Assembly (NCBI GenBank): GCA_025454445.1
Contig: JALOOK010000030.1
Coordinates: forward strand, 1 to 23,663
DNA length: 23,663 nucleotides
DNA from: Oscillatoria sp. Prado101
GTDB lineage: Bacteria > Cyanobacteriota > Cyanobacteriia > Cyanobacteriales > Oscillatoriaceae
Direction of reading: 5' to 3'
Part shown: positions 7,410 through 15,057 of the stretch, one piece after another
How positions within the stretch are numbered: the stretch's first letter is position 1
Layout of the letters: each line of letters begins with the position of its first letter
Translations under genes and position numbers: made by a program
The notes under the pieces: generated by a model
What the model was told of the DNA's origin: nothing
Databases searched by the model: none
Seen by the model: the letters and a program-made list of their open reading frames with translations, nothing else

Positions 7410-7501
7410 CGACTTTTTCTCCTGGTTTAAAAGTAACAAACCCTGTTTGGTAGGTGTGTGCAGGCGTCCCGACTGTGCCTACGCCATCTCTCTCTAGTAG
7501 C

Positions 7502-7518
7502 ACAGGCGGGACGCCTGT
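7502..7518. repeat. ACAGGCG-GGA-CGCCTGT palindrome (family E)
   Basis: Perfect 7-bp arms with a 3-base loop in the 293-bp divergent spacer between the CAP and GHL10 genes. A variant with AGA in the loop sits in frame inside phoX (12135-12153). The rest of the spacer 7410-7702 contains no gene I can support. Confidence 0.65.
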
Positions 7519-7702
7519 CGCCGTCTTTGCGGATTTGCGGGTGGCGGCGGGGAAAGCATATCCCATAGCGCTCCGTCTGGAACGCACCCAATTTCACAAA
7601 GTAAACACCCGGATTTAAGATGCGCTTCCCAGAAACTGACCTGCTAGGTATGATGGGGGGCATTGCTGATTAGGGGTAAAACATCAAGTCCTTGCAAATA
7701 AG

Positions 7703-9346
7703 ATGAAGTTAACTGCCCTGATTTTACGAATTTACAGCCAATTACGGCAATTGGGCCGCAATTTGGCTGCATCCCTGGGGAAACGCCGACCGCATCTGCC
7801 CGAAGCTGAAGCTGCTTCCCCGACCGTGGATTATCATACAAACCGGAAAAAAGGCAAAATCCTGGCATTTGCTCTTTCTCTGCTCTTCGGACTAGCCGTG
7901 ACTCAGATTTACGCCGCTTTTCCACCGGCAGGAGTAGCCCAACAGACAGGGCCGGCCTCTCAACTCGTCAGTGTTGGCCACACGCGGGAGTTCCGTGGCG
8001 TGTGGGTGGCAACCGTGGCCAATATAGACTGGCCCTCTAAGCGGGGAGTGCCGGTGGAACAGCAAAAAGCCGAGCTGATCCGCATCCTCGACCAGATGCA
8101 AGCCCTGAACCTGAACGCACTGGTTTTGCAAGTGCGTCCGGCTGGAGACGCCTTCTATAACTCGCAACTGGAACCCTGGAGTGCGTGGCTGACCGGCACC
8201 CAAGGCAAGCCGCCAGAACCATTCTACGATCCGTTGCAATTTGCAATCGAAGAAAGCCACAAGCGCAATATCGAACTGCACGCTTGGTTCAACCCTTACC
8301 GCGCCCAAGCAAAACAGCAATTCCGTCTCGCCGGCAATCACATGGCGGAGCAATATCCAGAATACGCCTATGAATACGGCGATTTGCTGTGGATGGACCC
8401 CGGTGCCAAAGTTGTTCAGGACAAAACCTACGAAGTGATTATGGATGTGGTGCGCCGCTATGATGTAGACGGCATCCACCTCGATGATTACTTCTATCCC
8501 TATCCCGAAGCCGGCATCGAATTCCCCGACTCGAAAACCTATTCCGCTTATCGGGCTGCCGGTGGCTCCCTCTCCCGAGGCGACTGGCGGCGCGATAACG
8601 TCAACAGGTTGATGAAGCGCCTCTCAGACGGCATTCGATCTGCCAAACCTTACGTCAAATTTGGTATTAGTCCCTTTGGCATATACCGCCCCGGACAGCC
8701 GGCAGGAATTGTGGGACTCGACCAGTACAGCGAACTTTATGCCGACGCCAAAAAATGGCTGGTAGAAGGTTGGGTTGACTATATGGCTCCCCAACTTTAC
8801 TGGCGCATTGACCCGCCCCAGCAAAGCTACCCCGCACTGCTGAATTGGTGGACGCAAAACAACCCCCAAGGACGGCACATTTACGCCGGCAACTACTTGA
8901 GCCAACTCAACGGGGAAAGCTGGCCGATTTCCGAATTCACGAGACAGGTTGAGATTTCTCGCCGCAAAGCAGACGCTTTCTCTTTGGGAAATATCTTCTT
9001 CAGCATGAAGGTTTTCAAAGAAAATCGCCTCGGCGTTAATGATGTCTTCAAATCCTCGATTTATCCCCGACCGGCACTCCCACCGACGATGCCTTGGTTA
9101 GACGCGCAACCCCCCGCTCCCCCCACAGGCGTCACCGCCAGTGCCGGTACGATCGCTTGGGACCCGGCGGTTTCTGACGACATTCGCTCCTGGACTGTTT
9201 ACAAGCGCACCGGCAACAGCTGGACACTCTGGGGAATTGTCCCCGCCGACACTGCCGGTGCCAGAGTTGGGCCAGGCACCTACGCCGTGTCCGCCGTGGA
9301 TCGCATCGCTAATGAAAGTCGTGGCGTTGTTGTCTCCGTGCAGTAA
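7703..9346 (+). CDS. GHL10-type glycoside-hydrolase-like protein with N-terminal membrane anchor
   Basis: 547 aa. One hydrophobic helix (52-71) follows a basic 50-residue N-terminal tail, suggesting a signal anchor with the rest outside the cytoplasmic membrane. Residues about 95-450 match the GHL10/DUF187 (YngK-like) barrel: EFRGVWVATVANIDWPS, LVLQVRPAGDAFY, ELHAWFNPYRA, VDGIHLDDYFYP and GISPFGIYRPG are typical core strands. The last 90 residues, after a Pro-rich linker (PPAPPTG), look like a fibronectin III-type module. Members are thought to act on cell-wall or extracellular polysaccharide, but the substrate is unknown. ATG 7703 is the only ATG upstream of the helix; its ribosome site is weak. 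It stands alone, divergent from the CAP gene. Confidence 0.85.
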   Translation: MKLTALILRIYSQLRQLGRNLAASLGKRRPHLPEAEAASPTVDYHTNRKKGKILAFALSLLFGLAVTQIYAAFPPAGVAQQTGPASQLVSVGHTREFRGVWVATVANIDWPSKRGVPVEQQKAELIRILDQMQALNLNALVLQVRPAGDAFYNSQLEPWSAWLTGTQGKPPEPFYDPLQFAIEESHKRNIELHAWFNPYRAQAKQQFRLAGNHMAEQYPEYAYEYGDLLWMDPGAKVVQDKTYEVIMDVVRRYDVDGIHLDDYFYPYPEAGIEFPDSKTYSAYRAAGGSLSRGDWRRDNVNRLMKRLSDGIRSAKPYVKFGISPFGIYRPGQPAGIVGLDQYSELYADAKKWLVEGWVDYMAPQLYWRIDPPQQSYPALLNWWTQNNPQGRHIYAGNYLSQLNGESWPISEFTRQVEISRRKADAFSLGNIFFSMKVFKENRLGVNDVFKSSIYPRPALPPTMPWLDAQPPAPPTGVTASAGTIAWDPAVSDDIRSWTVYKRTGNSWTLWGIVPADTAGARVGPGTYAVSAVDRIANESRGVVVSVQ

Positions 9347-9377
9347 ATAGGCCAGCAAAACTCCGCTCAGACAACTC

Positions 9378-9410
9378 AGAAACCCGGTTTCTTGAAGAAA
9401 CCGGGTTTCT
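9378..9410. repeat. Family A core palindrome between convergent genes
   Basis: Intact 15-bp arms with TTG in the loop. It lies between the stops of the plus-strand GHL10 gene and the minus-strand desaturase, where a hairpin could serve both 3' ends. The TATAGCG outer ends are absent. Confidence 0.8.
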
Positions 9411-9478
9411 CGCTCGCCAACTCTCCCGCTCCCTGCTGATAAACTCATCCGCTTCTTGCGGGGGGTTCCTCGACCAAC

Positions 9479-10582
9479 TTAAAAGTCTTTAGATTCTTGA
9501 CACTTAAAGCAAGGGACAGACTTTTCTCCTGACCAATCGGTAAAGGTATTTTCATCCTTGTAATGCCGAGGAGTTTGCATCAGGAATCGCCAAGCTTCCC
9601 CCGCATCAACTAAATTCATGCGGTCAGGATAGAGTTCTTGCAATAATTCTTGAACCTTGGGATAATAGTCGGAGTTCATACTCGGGAATATATGATGCTC
9701 CGTATGATAGGAGAAATTCAAATGCAAGACATCAAAGATTTTAGGCACCCGCAGAGAAACACTATTGATCAGCGGATCGTTAACGCTAGTCATCCGGCAA
9801 AACATGTGATTTGTGTAGATATAGAACATTGCACCGGCATGGCCAAGTCCTATGGGCAGAAAGTAGCTCAATGCCAGCTTAAGTGGGTGGAACTGCAGAC
9901 AGGCTAATATCCCCAGATGAATCATTACAATCCCTAAATATTCCACTGCAATCGCCCGGCGCTCTTTAGCACTGACTGTAAATGCAGCAGGAACATAATC
10001 GACGGATTCGCTATTAAACAACAGCACCGAAGTCAGATTGCGAAAGCCATGCACCCCCCATGATGTTGCCATTCCCACTGTAAACCATACAGGATTGACT
10101 TCAGATGACGGCACAAACTGATTCTGAATCCACTTCCCCCAAGTCTTAGGCTGTGCTTCTAAATAATTGCGATCTGGATCGGCGAGAGAATTCGTTTTGT
10201 TGTGATGCTCTCGGTTATGAACTGCTTTCCATAAAGTCGGTGGCATCCACCCCATTGCTAGCCCCAGCCAGCTAATCACCGGCATCAGATGTTTGTTTTT
10301 AATCACGCCGCCATGCATGATATCGTGGGAGCTAAATAGCAAGACAGTGACGCTATTACCCATCACCACTGCTAGAGGCAAATAAAGCCACAAAAGATAG
10401 ACTGGCCACCGATCCAAATAGTATGCAATCGCCCACCCCAATATCAATATGGCCAGATTGATTAACAGAATAGCCAACTTACTGGCATCAGGTTGAAAAG
10501 CCTCAGCTGGAAGCAGATTGCGCAATTTCTTTGCGTATTCAGCTTGGGCCATCAGCGGTTTATCGTCAACAGCAAGACTCAC
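9479..10582 (-). CDS. Membrane fatty-acid desaturase family protein
   Basis: 367 aa integral membrane di-iron enzyme. All three histidine boxes are present: HDIMH (86-90), HNREHH (122-127) and HTEHH (293-297). An extra Asn-His (YTNHMF, about 257-261) lies before the third box. Hydrophobic stretches separate the boxes as in acyl-lipid desaturases. The tail has a CxxC (CFKC), which is unusual. I chose GTG 10582 because AAAGGAG lies 11 bases upstream; a longer ATG frame (to 10678) runs through that ribosome site and adds residues with no family character, and ATG 10554 is an alternative. Substrate, whether an acyl lipid or a carotenoid-like compound, cannot be told from sequence alone. Confidence 0.85.
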   Translation of the reverse strand: MSLAVDDKPLMAQAEYAKKLRNLLPAEAFQPDASKLAILLINLAILILGWAIAYYLDRWPVYLLWLYLPLAVVMGNSVTVLLFSSHDIMHGGVIKNKHLMPVISWLGLAMGWMPPTLWKAVHNREHHNKTNSLADPDRNYLEAQPKTWGKWIQNQFVPSSEVNPVWFTVGMATSWGVHGFRNLTSVLLFNSESVDYVPAAFTVSAKERRAIAVEYLGIVMIHLGILACLQFHPLKLALSYFLPIGLGHAGAMFYIYTNHMFCRMTSVNDPLINSVSLRVPKIFDVLHLNFSYHTEHHIFPSMNSDYYPKVQELLQELYPDRMNLVDAGEAWRFLMQTPRHYKDENTFTDWSGEKSVPCFKCQESKDF

Positions 10583-11248
10583 GTTTTTGTCAACTCCTTT
10601 CAGAATCCACACGTCAAAAATTAACAGAACCTCAAACGAGAGAGCGGGTTGCAAACCCCTTAAATACGCCCGAAACAAATATAAGCTCCAAGCGCCCCTC
10701 TCGTAAATTCATTGAGACAATTCTCAATGTACCACAGTTTTGCCATCTCGGGAGAAAAAGACGCCGCACACCCAACTATCCAGTCAGTTCCCCGAACCCA
10801 GAATTTGGCCATCTGGGAGGAACTCCCCAGCCACCGCATCATACCCTCTTCTGTCAATTCAGGCAAGATAACATAATTGATCGCCGATTTTTCATGTTGC
10901 GTTTTCCACCCAATCCGCCCTACAAAGCGTCCCCCTGTCAACCCCCTTGTAGGCGCAAGAGAATAGACATTCTCAAAGCCCCCTTTTTAAGGGGGGTTTG
11001 GGGGGATCTGGATGCTTAGACTTATAAATAGCAACTTGGGTTATATAGCGTTTCTCAGTTGGAGCAACTACCGCCAAAAACCCGTTTTGGTATTCTCAAA
11101 GCCCCCCTTTTTAAGGGGGGTTTGGGGGGATCTGGATGCTTAGACTTTCTCAGTTGGAGCAACTACCGCCAGAAACCCGGTTTCTTTAAGAAACCGGGTT
11201 TCTCAGTAGTTTCTCAGTATCGTCAGGCGGAACGCACCCTGCAGAACA
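10583..11248. other. 666-bp gene-free spacer with duplicated repeats
   Basis: No gene is supported. A 93-codon minus-strand frame (10660-10941) has no recognisable domain and no good ribosome site. Its peptide contains two similar phrases, QMAKFWV and EMAKLWY, encoded by related DNA near 10740 and 10808, so it may be a decayed repeat. The right half (10970-11203) is a tandem duplication of family F and family A repeat units. Confidence 0.5.
10970..11203. repeat. Tandemly duplicated compound repeat (families F plus A)
   Basis: The family F block, with inner palindrome CCCCCCTTTTTAAGGGGGG and the tail GGGGGATCTGGATGCTTAGA, occurs at 10970-11023 and 11093-11146. Each copy is followed by CTCAGTTGGAGCAACTACCG and then a family A half: degenerate after the first (11075-11090), intact after the second (11171-11203). 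The left copy carries TATAGCG (11044-11050). The right TATAGCG end is missing. Confidence 0.75.
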
Positions 11249-13459
11249 TCACGCAATCGCCCCAGAATCAAGCCGGCGAATCGCCACAACAGCCGGCTTC
11301 GGCGGGTCATTCGCCCCCTTACTCGGCCAATTTGAACCCACCGGCACCTTGCGACTTTGCACGAACTCCTTCCCCTCCGCACTCAGCATCGCAAACTCCC
11401 GCATTTCCGCCGCCATATCCTTGCGAATTCCCATCACCTCCCCCGGATGCTGCACCGACAGAAATAGCGTCTTCTGATCGCTAGTAAAAAACGGCCCCGT
11501 CGTCTCGCAATCCATTGGCCCACAACCGAACAAATAAGCATTCCCCGCATCCTCCCCCGATGTGGGAATATACCAGATAGAATTATTCCCAAACACACCC
11601 ATCAAATTCGACAGATTCACCGGCTTTCCCTCAGCATCAACCCGACTCTCAACCGCTCTGTTTTGACTGCGGGTGCCCAGATCCGTCACCATCCAAATAT
11701 TCCCGCTGCGGTCAATTAGCAAATTGTCCGGGTTAGAAAAACCGCCACCCCCAACAGCCGGTTCTCCCCCCGTCACAAATATCTTCCAGCGGAAACTCAA
11801 AGCAGTAGGCTCATTCCCCATTTCCTGCAAGCGCACAATCCAGCCATACGGGTAAGGCGTCTCCCCATGTGGCCCTTTGAAAATCCGCTTGTCGGGTCCC
11901 CCTTCCTCCCCAGAAAGACCAGCAGTAAAGCTAATATATAAAGAACCGTCAGGTGCAATTTCCGTATCTTCCGGACGCGCAGTGCTAGTAGCTCCTGCAG
12001 CATTTGCGGCGTAGTGAGCGTCAATCAGAATCGCGCCTTGTTTCTCCTGTGGGGTGCCGGTGTACAAATCCCCCAGCTTCTTGAACTTCTGCTTAAATTG
12101 CTTGATTTCCTCATCTTTCTTCGCTTTGAGATAGGACAGGCGAGACGCCTGTCTTACATTACCGGGTAGCGGAATCATTTCCCCTACAATATTGCTAGGG
12201 CTGTCGGGATTCACCGGCGTGTCCGCTTTCAGCGGAATCCAGGTGCCGGTGCCGTCCGCATTGAATTTCGCAGCATATAACATGCCGTTTGTCAACAGTT
12301 TGGAATTGGCTTTATCCTTCGGGTCGCGCACAGGATCGCGGCTGACAAACTTGTAGACGTGCCCGCCCATGCGATCGCACCCCGAATAAAACGCCAGCGG
12401 TTTGCCGGCAACCACGCGCACCCCCACAGCTTCGTGCCGGTAGCGCCCCAGCCAAGTGTGTTTCGTGCCATAATCATTAGGGTTAGCAGGGTCAAGTTCC
12501 ACAATCCAGCCGTACTTATTGCCGGCGAGTCCAAACACATTCCCCTGTCCATCAATGCTTTCACTGCTGAACGTTAATTCCCCCGGATTTGCCGCAGTAC
12601 CGTCAGCACACACCCCCTCCGCCACCTGCGCCTGGAAATTTTCCTCCCCACTCAGCACCGTACCCCAAGGAGTAGTCCCACCGGCACAGTTAGCCAAAGT
12701 CCCAATAATGCGATCGCCCAGCCCGTCGATATAGCCCTGTCCCTGCTTTTTCTGAAAAATGGCCACAGCCGGGCCGGTAGCTTTCAGATACTTGCCATCT
12801 TCCAGCCCAGAAATGCCCGTAATCCGCCGGTCAGCCTTAGAATTTGTCCGCTCCCAAGAGCCATCCGCCTTGCGGCGCAGGGAAATCACCCCCAGCCCCT
12901 GATCTATTAAAGCTTCTTTGCAAATCTCCCGAATTTTAGCCTTAATCGGGTCCTTATCCGGCAGCGCGAAAGCATTCAGCCCATTTTTACCGCCGGCTTT
13001 TTTCACCGCAGCGTCCACCTCCTCAAAAGGCAGCGACTTGCCAATCACCTGCAGGAAAGTTTGCCGCCAGGGGATATCGCTGATATACTCAAAATTGACC
13101 GTCAAATAGCCCTCATCCTGGCCAGTTTCCACAAACGACAGATAGTCGTTATTATAGCCAAAGCGAGAATTCCCAACCTTATCCCCCCAGGCGGCAATCA
13201 CCTGATAGGTAAAGCCTTCTGGAAGTATCAAATCGTCCGCCACTTCATAGGTTTTGTAGACTTCCAGCTGCTGTGCCGGTGAAATCCCATCCGTTGTTAC
13301 CGGCATTGGCCCCTTAACAGGACGAAAGCTCAATTTCCGGGCGTTTGACGAAGGCGCTTGTGTCGGGGCGTTTGGCCCACAGGACTGTAGGGAACTCAAT
13401 GTTACCGCACCGGCAGTACAGCCCAGGAACAGCAAAAAATCTCTGCGCTTGAGAGTCAT
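11249..13459 (-). CDS. phoX: PhoX-family secreted alkaline phosphatase (DUF839)
   Basis: 736 aa. It hydrolyses phosphate esters outside the cytoplasmic membrane to release phosphate under starvation; the family uses calcium and iron. The N-terminus KRRDFLLFLG with a following hydrophobic stretch is a twin-arginine-type signal, ending near LSSLQSC (C27, a marginal lipobox). The mature part begins LILPEGFTYQVIAAWGDKVG and contains LTVNFEYIS, TPWGTVLSGEENF, YKFVSRDP and NPDNLLIDRSGNIWM segments typical of the family; length is normal. Residues about 436-442 (RQASRLS) are encoded by a family E palindrome (12135-12153), in frame. It lies downstream of sphR-sphS-phoU on the same strand. A possible Pho box lies about 280 bp upstream of the start. 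Confidence 0.9.
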   Translation of the reverse strand: MTLKRRDFLLFLGCTAGAVTLSSLQSCGPNAPTQAPSSNARKLSFRPVKGPMPVTTDGISPAQQLEVYKTYEVADDLILPEGFTYQVIAAWGDKVGNSRFGYNNDYLSFVETGQDEGYLTVNFEYISDIPWRQTFLQVIGKSLPFEEVDAAVKKAGGKNGLNAFALPDKDPIKAKIREICKEALIDQGLGVISLRRKADGSWERTNSKADRRITGISGLEDGKYLKATGPAVAIFQKKQGQGYIDGLGDRIIGTLANCAGGTTPWGTVLSGEENFQAQVAEGVCADGTAANPGELTFSSESIDGQGNVFGLAGNKYGWIVELDPANPNDYGTKHTWLGRYRHEAVGVRVVAGKPLAFYSGCDRMGGHVYKFVSRDPVRDPKDKANSKLLTNGMLYAAKFNADGTGTWIPLKADTPVNPDSPSNIVGEMIPLPGNVRQASRLSYLKAKKDEEIKQFKQKFKKLGDLYTGTPQEKQGAILIDAHYAANAAGATSTARPEDTEIAPDGSLYISFTAGLSGEEGGPDKRIFKGPHGETPYPYGWIVRLQEMGNEPTALSFRWKIFVTGGEPAVGGGGFSNPDNLLIDRSGNIWMVTDLGTRSQNRAVESRVDAEGKPVNLSNLMGVFGNNSIWYIPTSGEDAGNAYLFGCGPMDCETTGPFFTSDQKTLFLSVQHPGEVMGIRKDMAAEMREFAMLSAEGKEFVQSRKVPVGSNWPSKGANDPPKPAVVAIRRLDSGAIA
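12135..12153. repeat. Family E palindrome in frame inside phoX
   Basis: GACAGGCG-AGA-CGCCTGTC with 8-bp arms, encoding part of VRQASRLSY on the complementary strand. The related intergenic copy is at 7502-7518. It sits between IPLPGN and a Lys-rich segment, probably a surface loop. Confidence 0.7.
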
Positions 13460-13535
13460 GTTGATTTTGGATTTTAGATTTTAGATTTTGGATTGGGGGA
13501 TTCCCCGGAAAAGCAAAGCCTCTCAGGACTCGTAT

Positions 13536-13633
13536 TATAGCGGGTTTCAGTTGGATGAAGTACAGCCTTTGAAACCCGGTTTCGCCAAAGTTACCGGGTT
13601 TCTCAGTACCTCACTCATACGAAAACCGCTATA
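13536..13633. repeat. Family A MITE-like palindrome, copy 3, upstream of phoX
   Basis: Outer ends are TATAGCGGGTTTC and GAAAACCGCTATA, and the left flank GTTGGATGAAGT matches the copy at 2995. The core (about 13569-13603) has diverged: GAAACCCGGTTTC is followed by GCCAAAGTTACCGGGTTTCT, so the inner stem is imperfect while the outer ends remain good. Confidence 0.75.
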
Positions 13634-13738
13634 TATTATTATTCATCCTGGTTTCTTTGCCAATCTTCTCTTGCCACTCTTCTAGGGAGACGCGCTTGCG
13701 TTCCGCCAAAAAACACCACTAATTTTCAACCTCTCACT

Positions 13739-13757
13739 TTAAGAAATATTTAAGATT
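13739..13757 (-). promoter_or_regulatory. Possible Pho box upstream of phoX
   Basis: On the minus strand the 8-mers CTTAAATA and CTTAAAGT lie 11 bp apart, as in the cyanobacterial Pho box (PyTTAAPyPyT/A with 3-bp gaps), matching about 7 and 6 of 8 positions. It is 280 bp from the phoX start; the family A insertion accounts for 98 bp of that distance. The rest of spacer 13460-13863 holds TTTTAGATTTTAG-type low-complexity repeats and no gene. Confidence 0.35.
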
Positions 13758-13863
13758 TTCTCATTTTTGGGTTAGCTCAAATCCCGCTTTGCCAGGAATT
13801 AATTTCTCCCCCCCCCTCTCCCTCTTTCTTGGCGTCCGAGGGCTGGCTGAGCGGTTCAAAAAA

Positions 13864-14565
13864 CTAACCCCGCTGACCAGTAACAATATAAGCCACACGC
13901 TGACCGATATTAGTAGCGTGGTCAGCCATACGCTCCAAATGGCGGATCACCAGCGCCAGCAACAGAATAGGCTCAACCACCCCCTTAACATCCCGCTGGT
14001 GGGCCAAAGTTTGGTACAAACTGTCGTAGGCGTCATCGACAGTAGAATCCTGATCTTTCAACCTGCGCCCCGCCTCCGCATCCAAATTGGCCAGAGCCAG
14101 AAGGCTCATCCCCAGCATAGCTTGGGCGTCTCGGGACATCACCTCAACTTGAGGCATGCAGGGATGAACTGGATATGGAAACAGTTTAATCGCAATCTCT
14201 GCCAGGTCTTTAGCATAGTCCCCGATGCGCTCGATATCGCGCACCAGCTGCATAAAAGCGCCCAAGAGTCGCGAATCCTGCGCCGCCGGCGCTCGCAGAG
14301 TCATCAGCAGAACGCAGTCGGACTCGATTTGCCGGTAAAATTGATCGATCTGCTTGTCCAGCAAAGGAATAGCCTGAGCAGCTGCTAAGTCCCGGTGGAA
14401 CAGCGCCTGGTGGCTGAGGCGAAAGGAATTTTCCACCAAAGCGCCCATGCGCAAAACATCCCGCTCCAAGCGCTTGATTTGGCGCTCGAAATTAGTTCGC
14501 TCACTATTTGGATTGGAAGACGCAGGATTCACCCCAGTTGTTGAGAAAAGTAACGACGGTAACAT
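13864..14565 (-). CDS. phoU: PhoU-family phosphate signalling regulator
   Basis: 233 aa, all-helical. It has the two repeated helix bundles of PhoU with acidic metal-binding motifs: RDIERIGDYAKDLA in the first half and RHLERMADHATNIGQ in the second. PhoU couples the phosphate transporter to the SphS/PhoR-type kinase and keeps the regulon off when phosphate is ample. Cyanobacteria call the equivalent SphU. The start is ATG 14565, with AGGT upstream. About 20 extra Ser- and Asn-rich residues precede the first helix. It lies downstream of sphS, separated by 490 bp of repeat DNA, and upstream of phoX on the same strand. Whether it is cotranscribed with sphS is unclear because of that gap. Confidence 0.92.
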   Translation of the reverse strand: MLPSLLFSTTGVNPASSNPNSERTNFERQIKRLERDVLRMGALVENSFRLSHQALFHRDLAAAQAIPLLDKQIDQFYRQIESDCVLLMTLRAPAAQDSRLLGAFMQLVRDIERIGDYAKDLAEIAIKLFPYPVHPCMPQVEVMSRDAQAMLGMSLLALANLDAEAGRRLKDQDSTVDDAYDSLYQTLAHQRDVKGVVEPILLLALVIRHLERMADHATNIGQRVAYIVTGQRG

Positions 14566-14814
14566 TACCTAGCACAGGGCTGTCAGTCTCAAGAGTGCTT
14601 GTGACTACATTTCACTCCCGCTCTCTGGCATCGTGGCCAAATTGATACATAATTTAACATATTAAACGGGCGTGCGAGGGAAGCCAGACGTCCTGGTGAG
14701 CTGTGTGGGTGGCAAAGGGAAGCGAGAAGGCGGGACAGAAGCGGCGTGCGGAAATACCCCTGAAGCTGTGCCAACCTCAGAAACCAGGTTTCTCTGGTTC
14801 CTCTGGTTCCTCTC

Positions 14815-14854
14815 GTTTCCAGGCTCTGCCTGGGAACGCCGCTTTGGAGGCTCT
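14815..14854. repeat. Family D repeat, second copy
   Basis: The palindrome GTTTCCAGGCTCTGCCTGGGAAC (written as arms TTTCCAGGC and GCCTGGGAA) is followed by GGAGGCTCT. It is the mirror arrangement of the copy at 3127-3173. Confidence 0.55.
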
Positions 14855-15014
14855 GACTTGAAAAAGTTCGTAGTTGGGCTTTAGCCCTACTGGATCTCCG
14901 CCGCCCGAAGCGCGAGTTTTCATTGGTGGTGGTGTGCGCAGAAAAGGCGCGACTGCCTCCTTTCAAGGGAAAAGCAGCATTATTAGCCTAACAGCTTACC
15001 CCTGTGCCACCGTC

Positions 15015-15047
15015 AGAAACCCGGTTTCTTTGAGAAACCGGGTTTCT
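15015..15047. repeat. Family A core palindrome, 10 bp after sphS
   Basis: Both 15-bp arms are intact with TTG in the loop (AGAAACCCGGTTTCT and its complement). It begins 10 bp beyond the sphS stop on the minus strand, so it probably forms a hairpin in the sphS 3' end. No T-run follows. Confidence 0.8.
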
Positions 15048-15057
15048 TGATACTGGG

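Larger units (their letters stand above)
14566..15057. other. 492-bp repeat-rich spacer between sphS and phoU
   Basis: No gene is supported. A minus-strand frame at 14589-14966 merely translates repeats. The content includes a degraded family A half (near 14779), family D (14815-14854), a GTAGTTGGGCTTTAGCCCTAC hairpin-like unit (14870-14890) and an intact family A core (15015-15047). A TTTAACATATTAAAC stretch near 14653 is AT-rich and may be part of a phoU promoter. Confidence 0.5.

Noticed and set aside
9378..9410. Rho-independent terminator between the convergent genes
   Set aside because: The hairpin is strong but no T-run follows on either strand, and the same element occurs at many non-terminal sites.
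10660..10941. 93-codon minus-strand frame
   Set aside because: No family resemblance, no ribosome site, and internal near-repeats suggest decayed repeat DNA rather than a gene.
10970..11203. Possible CRISPR array because of regularly spaced palindromes
   Set aside because: Only two direct copies, repeats longer than CRISPR repeats, no spacers of uniform size and no cas genes.
13832..13862. GGCTGAGCGGTTCAAAAAA resembles the D-arm region of a serine or leucine tRNA
   Set aside because: No acceptor stem, anticodon arm or TTC arm can be built around it; it lies at the 3' end of phoU and is probably chance or a very short remnant.
14651..14668. TTTAACAT and ATTAAACG as a Pho box upstream of phoU
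   Set aside because: The TTAA cores are 8 bp apart, not 11, so they do not fit the Pho repeat period.
14589..14966. 125-codon minus-strand frame between sphS and phoU
   Set aside because: It translates family D, family A and other spacer repeats; its peptide has no protein-like organisation.
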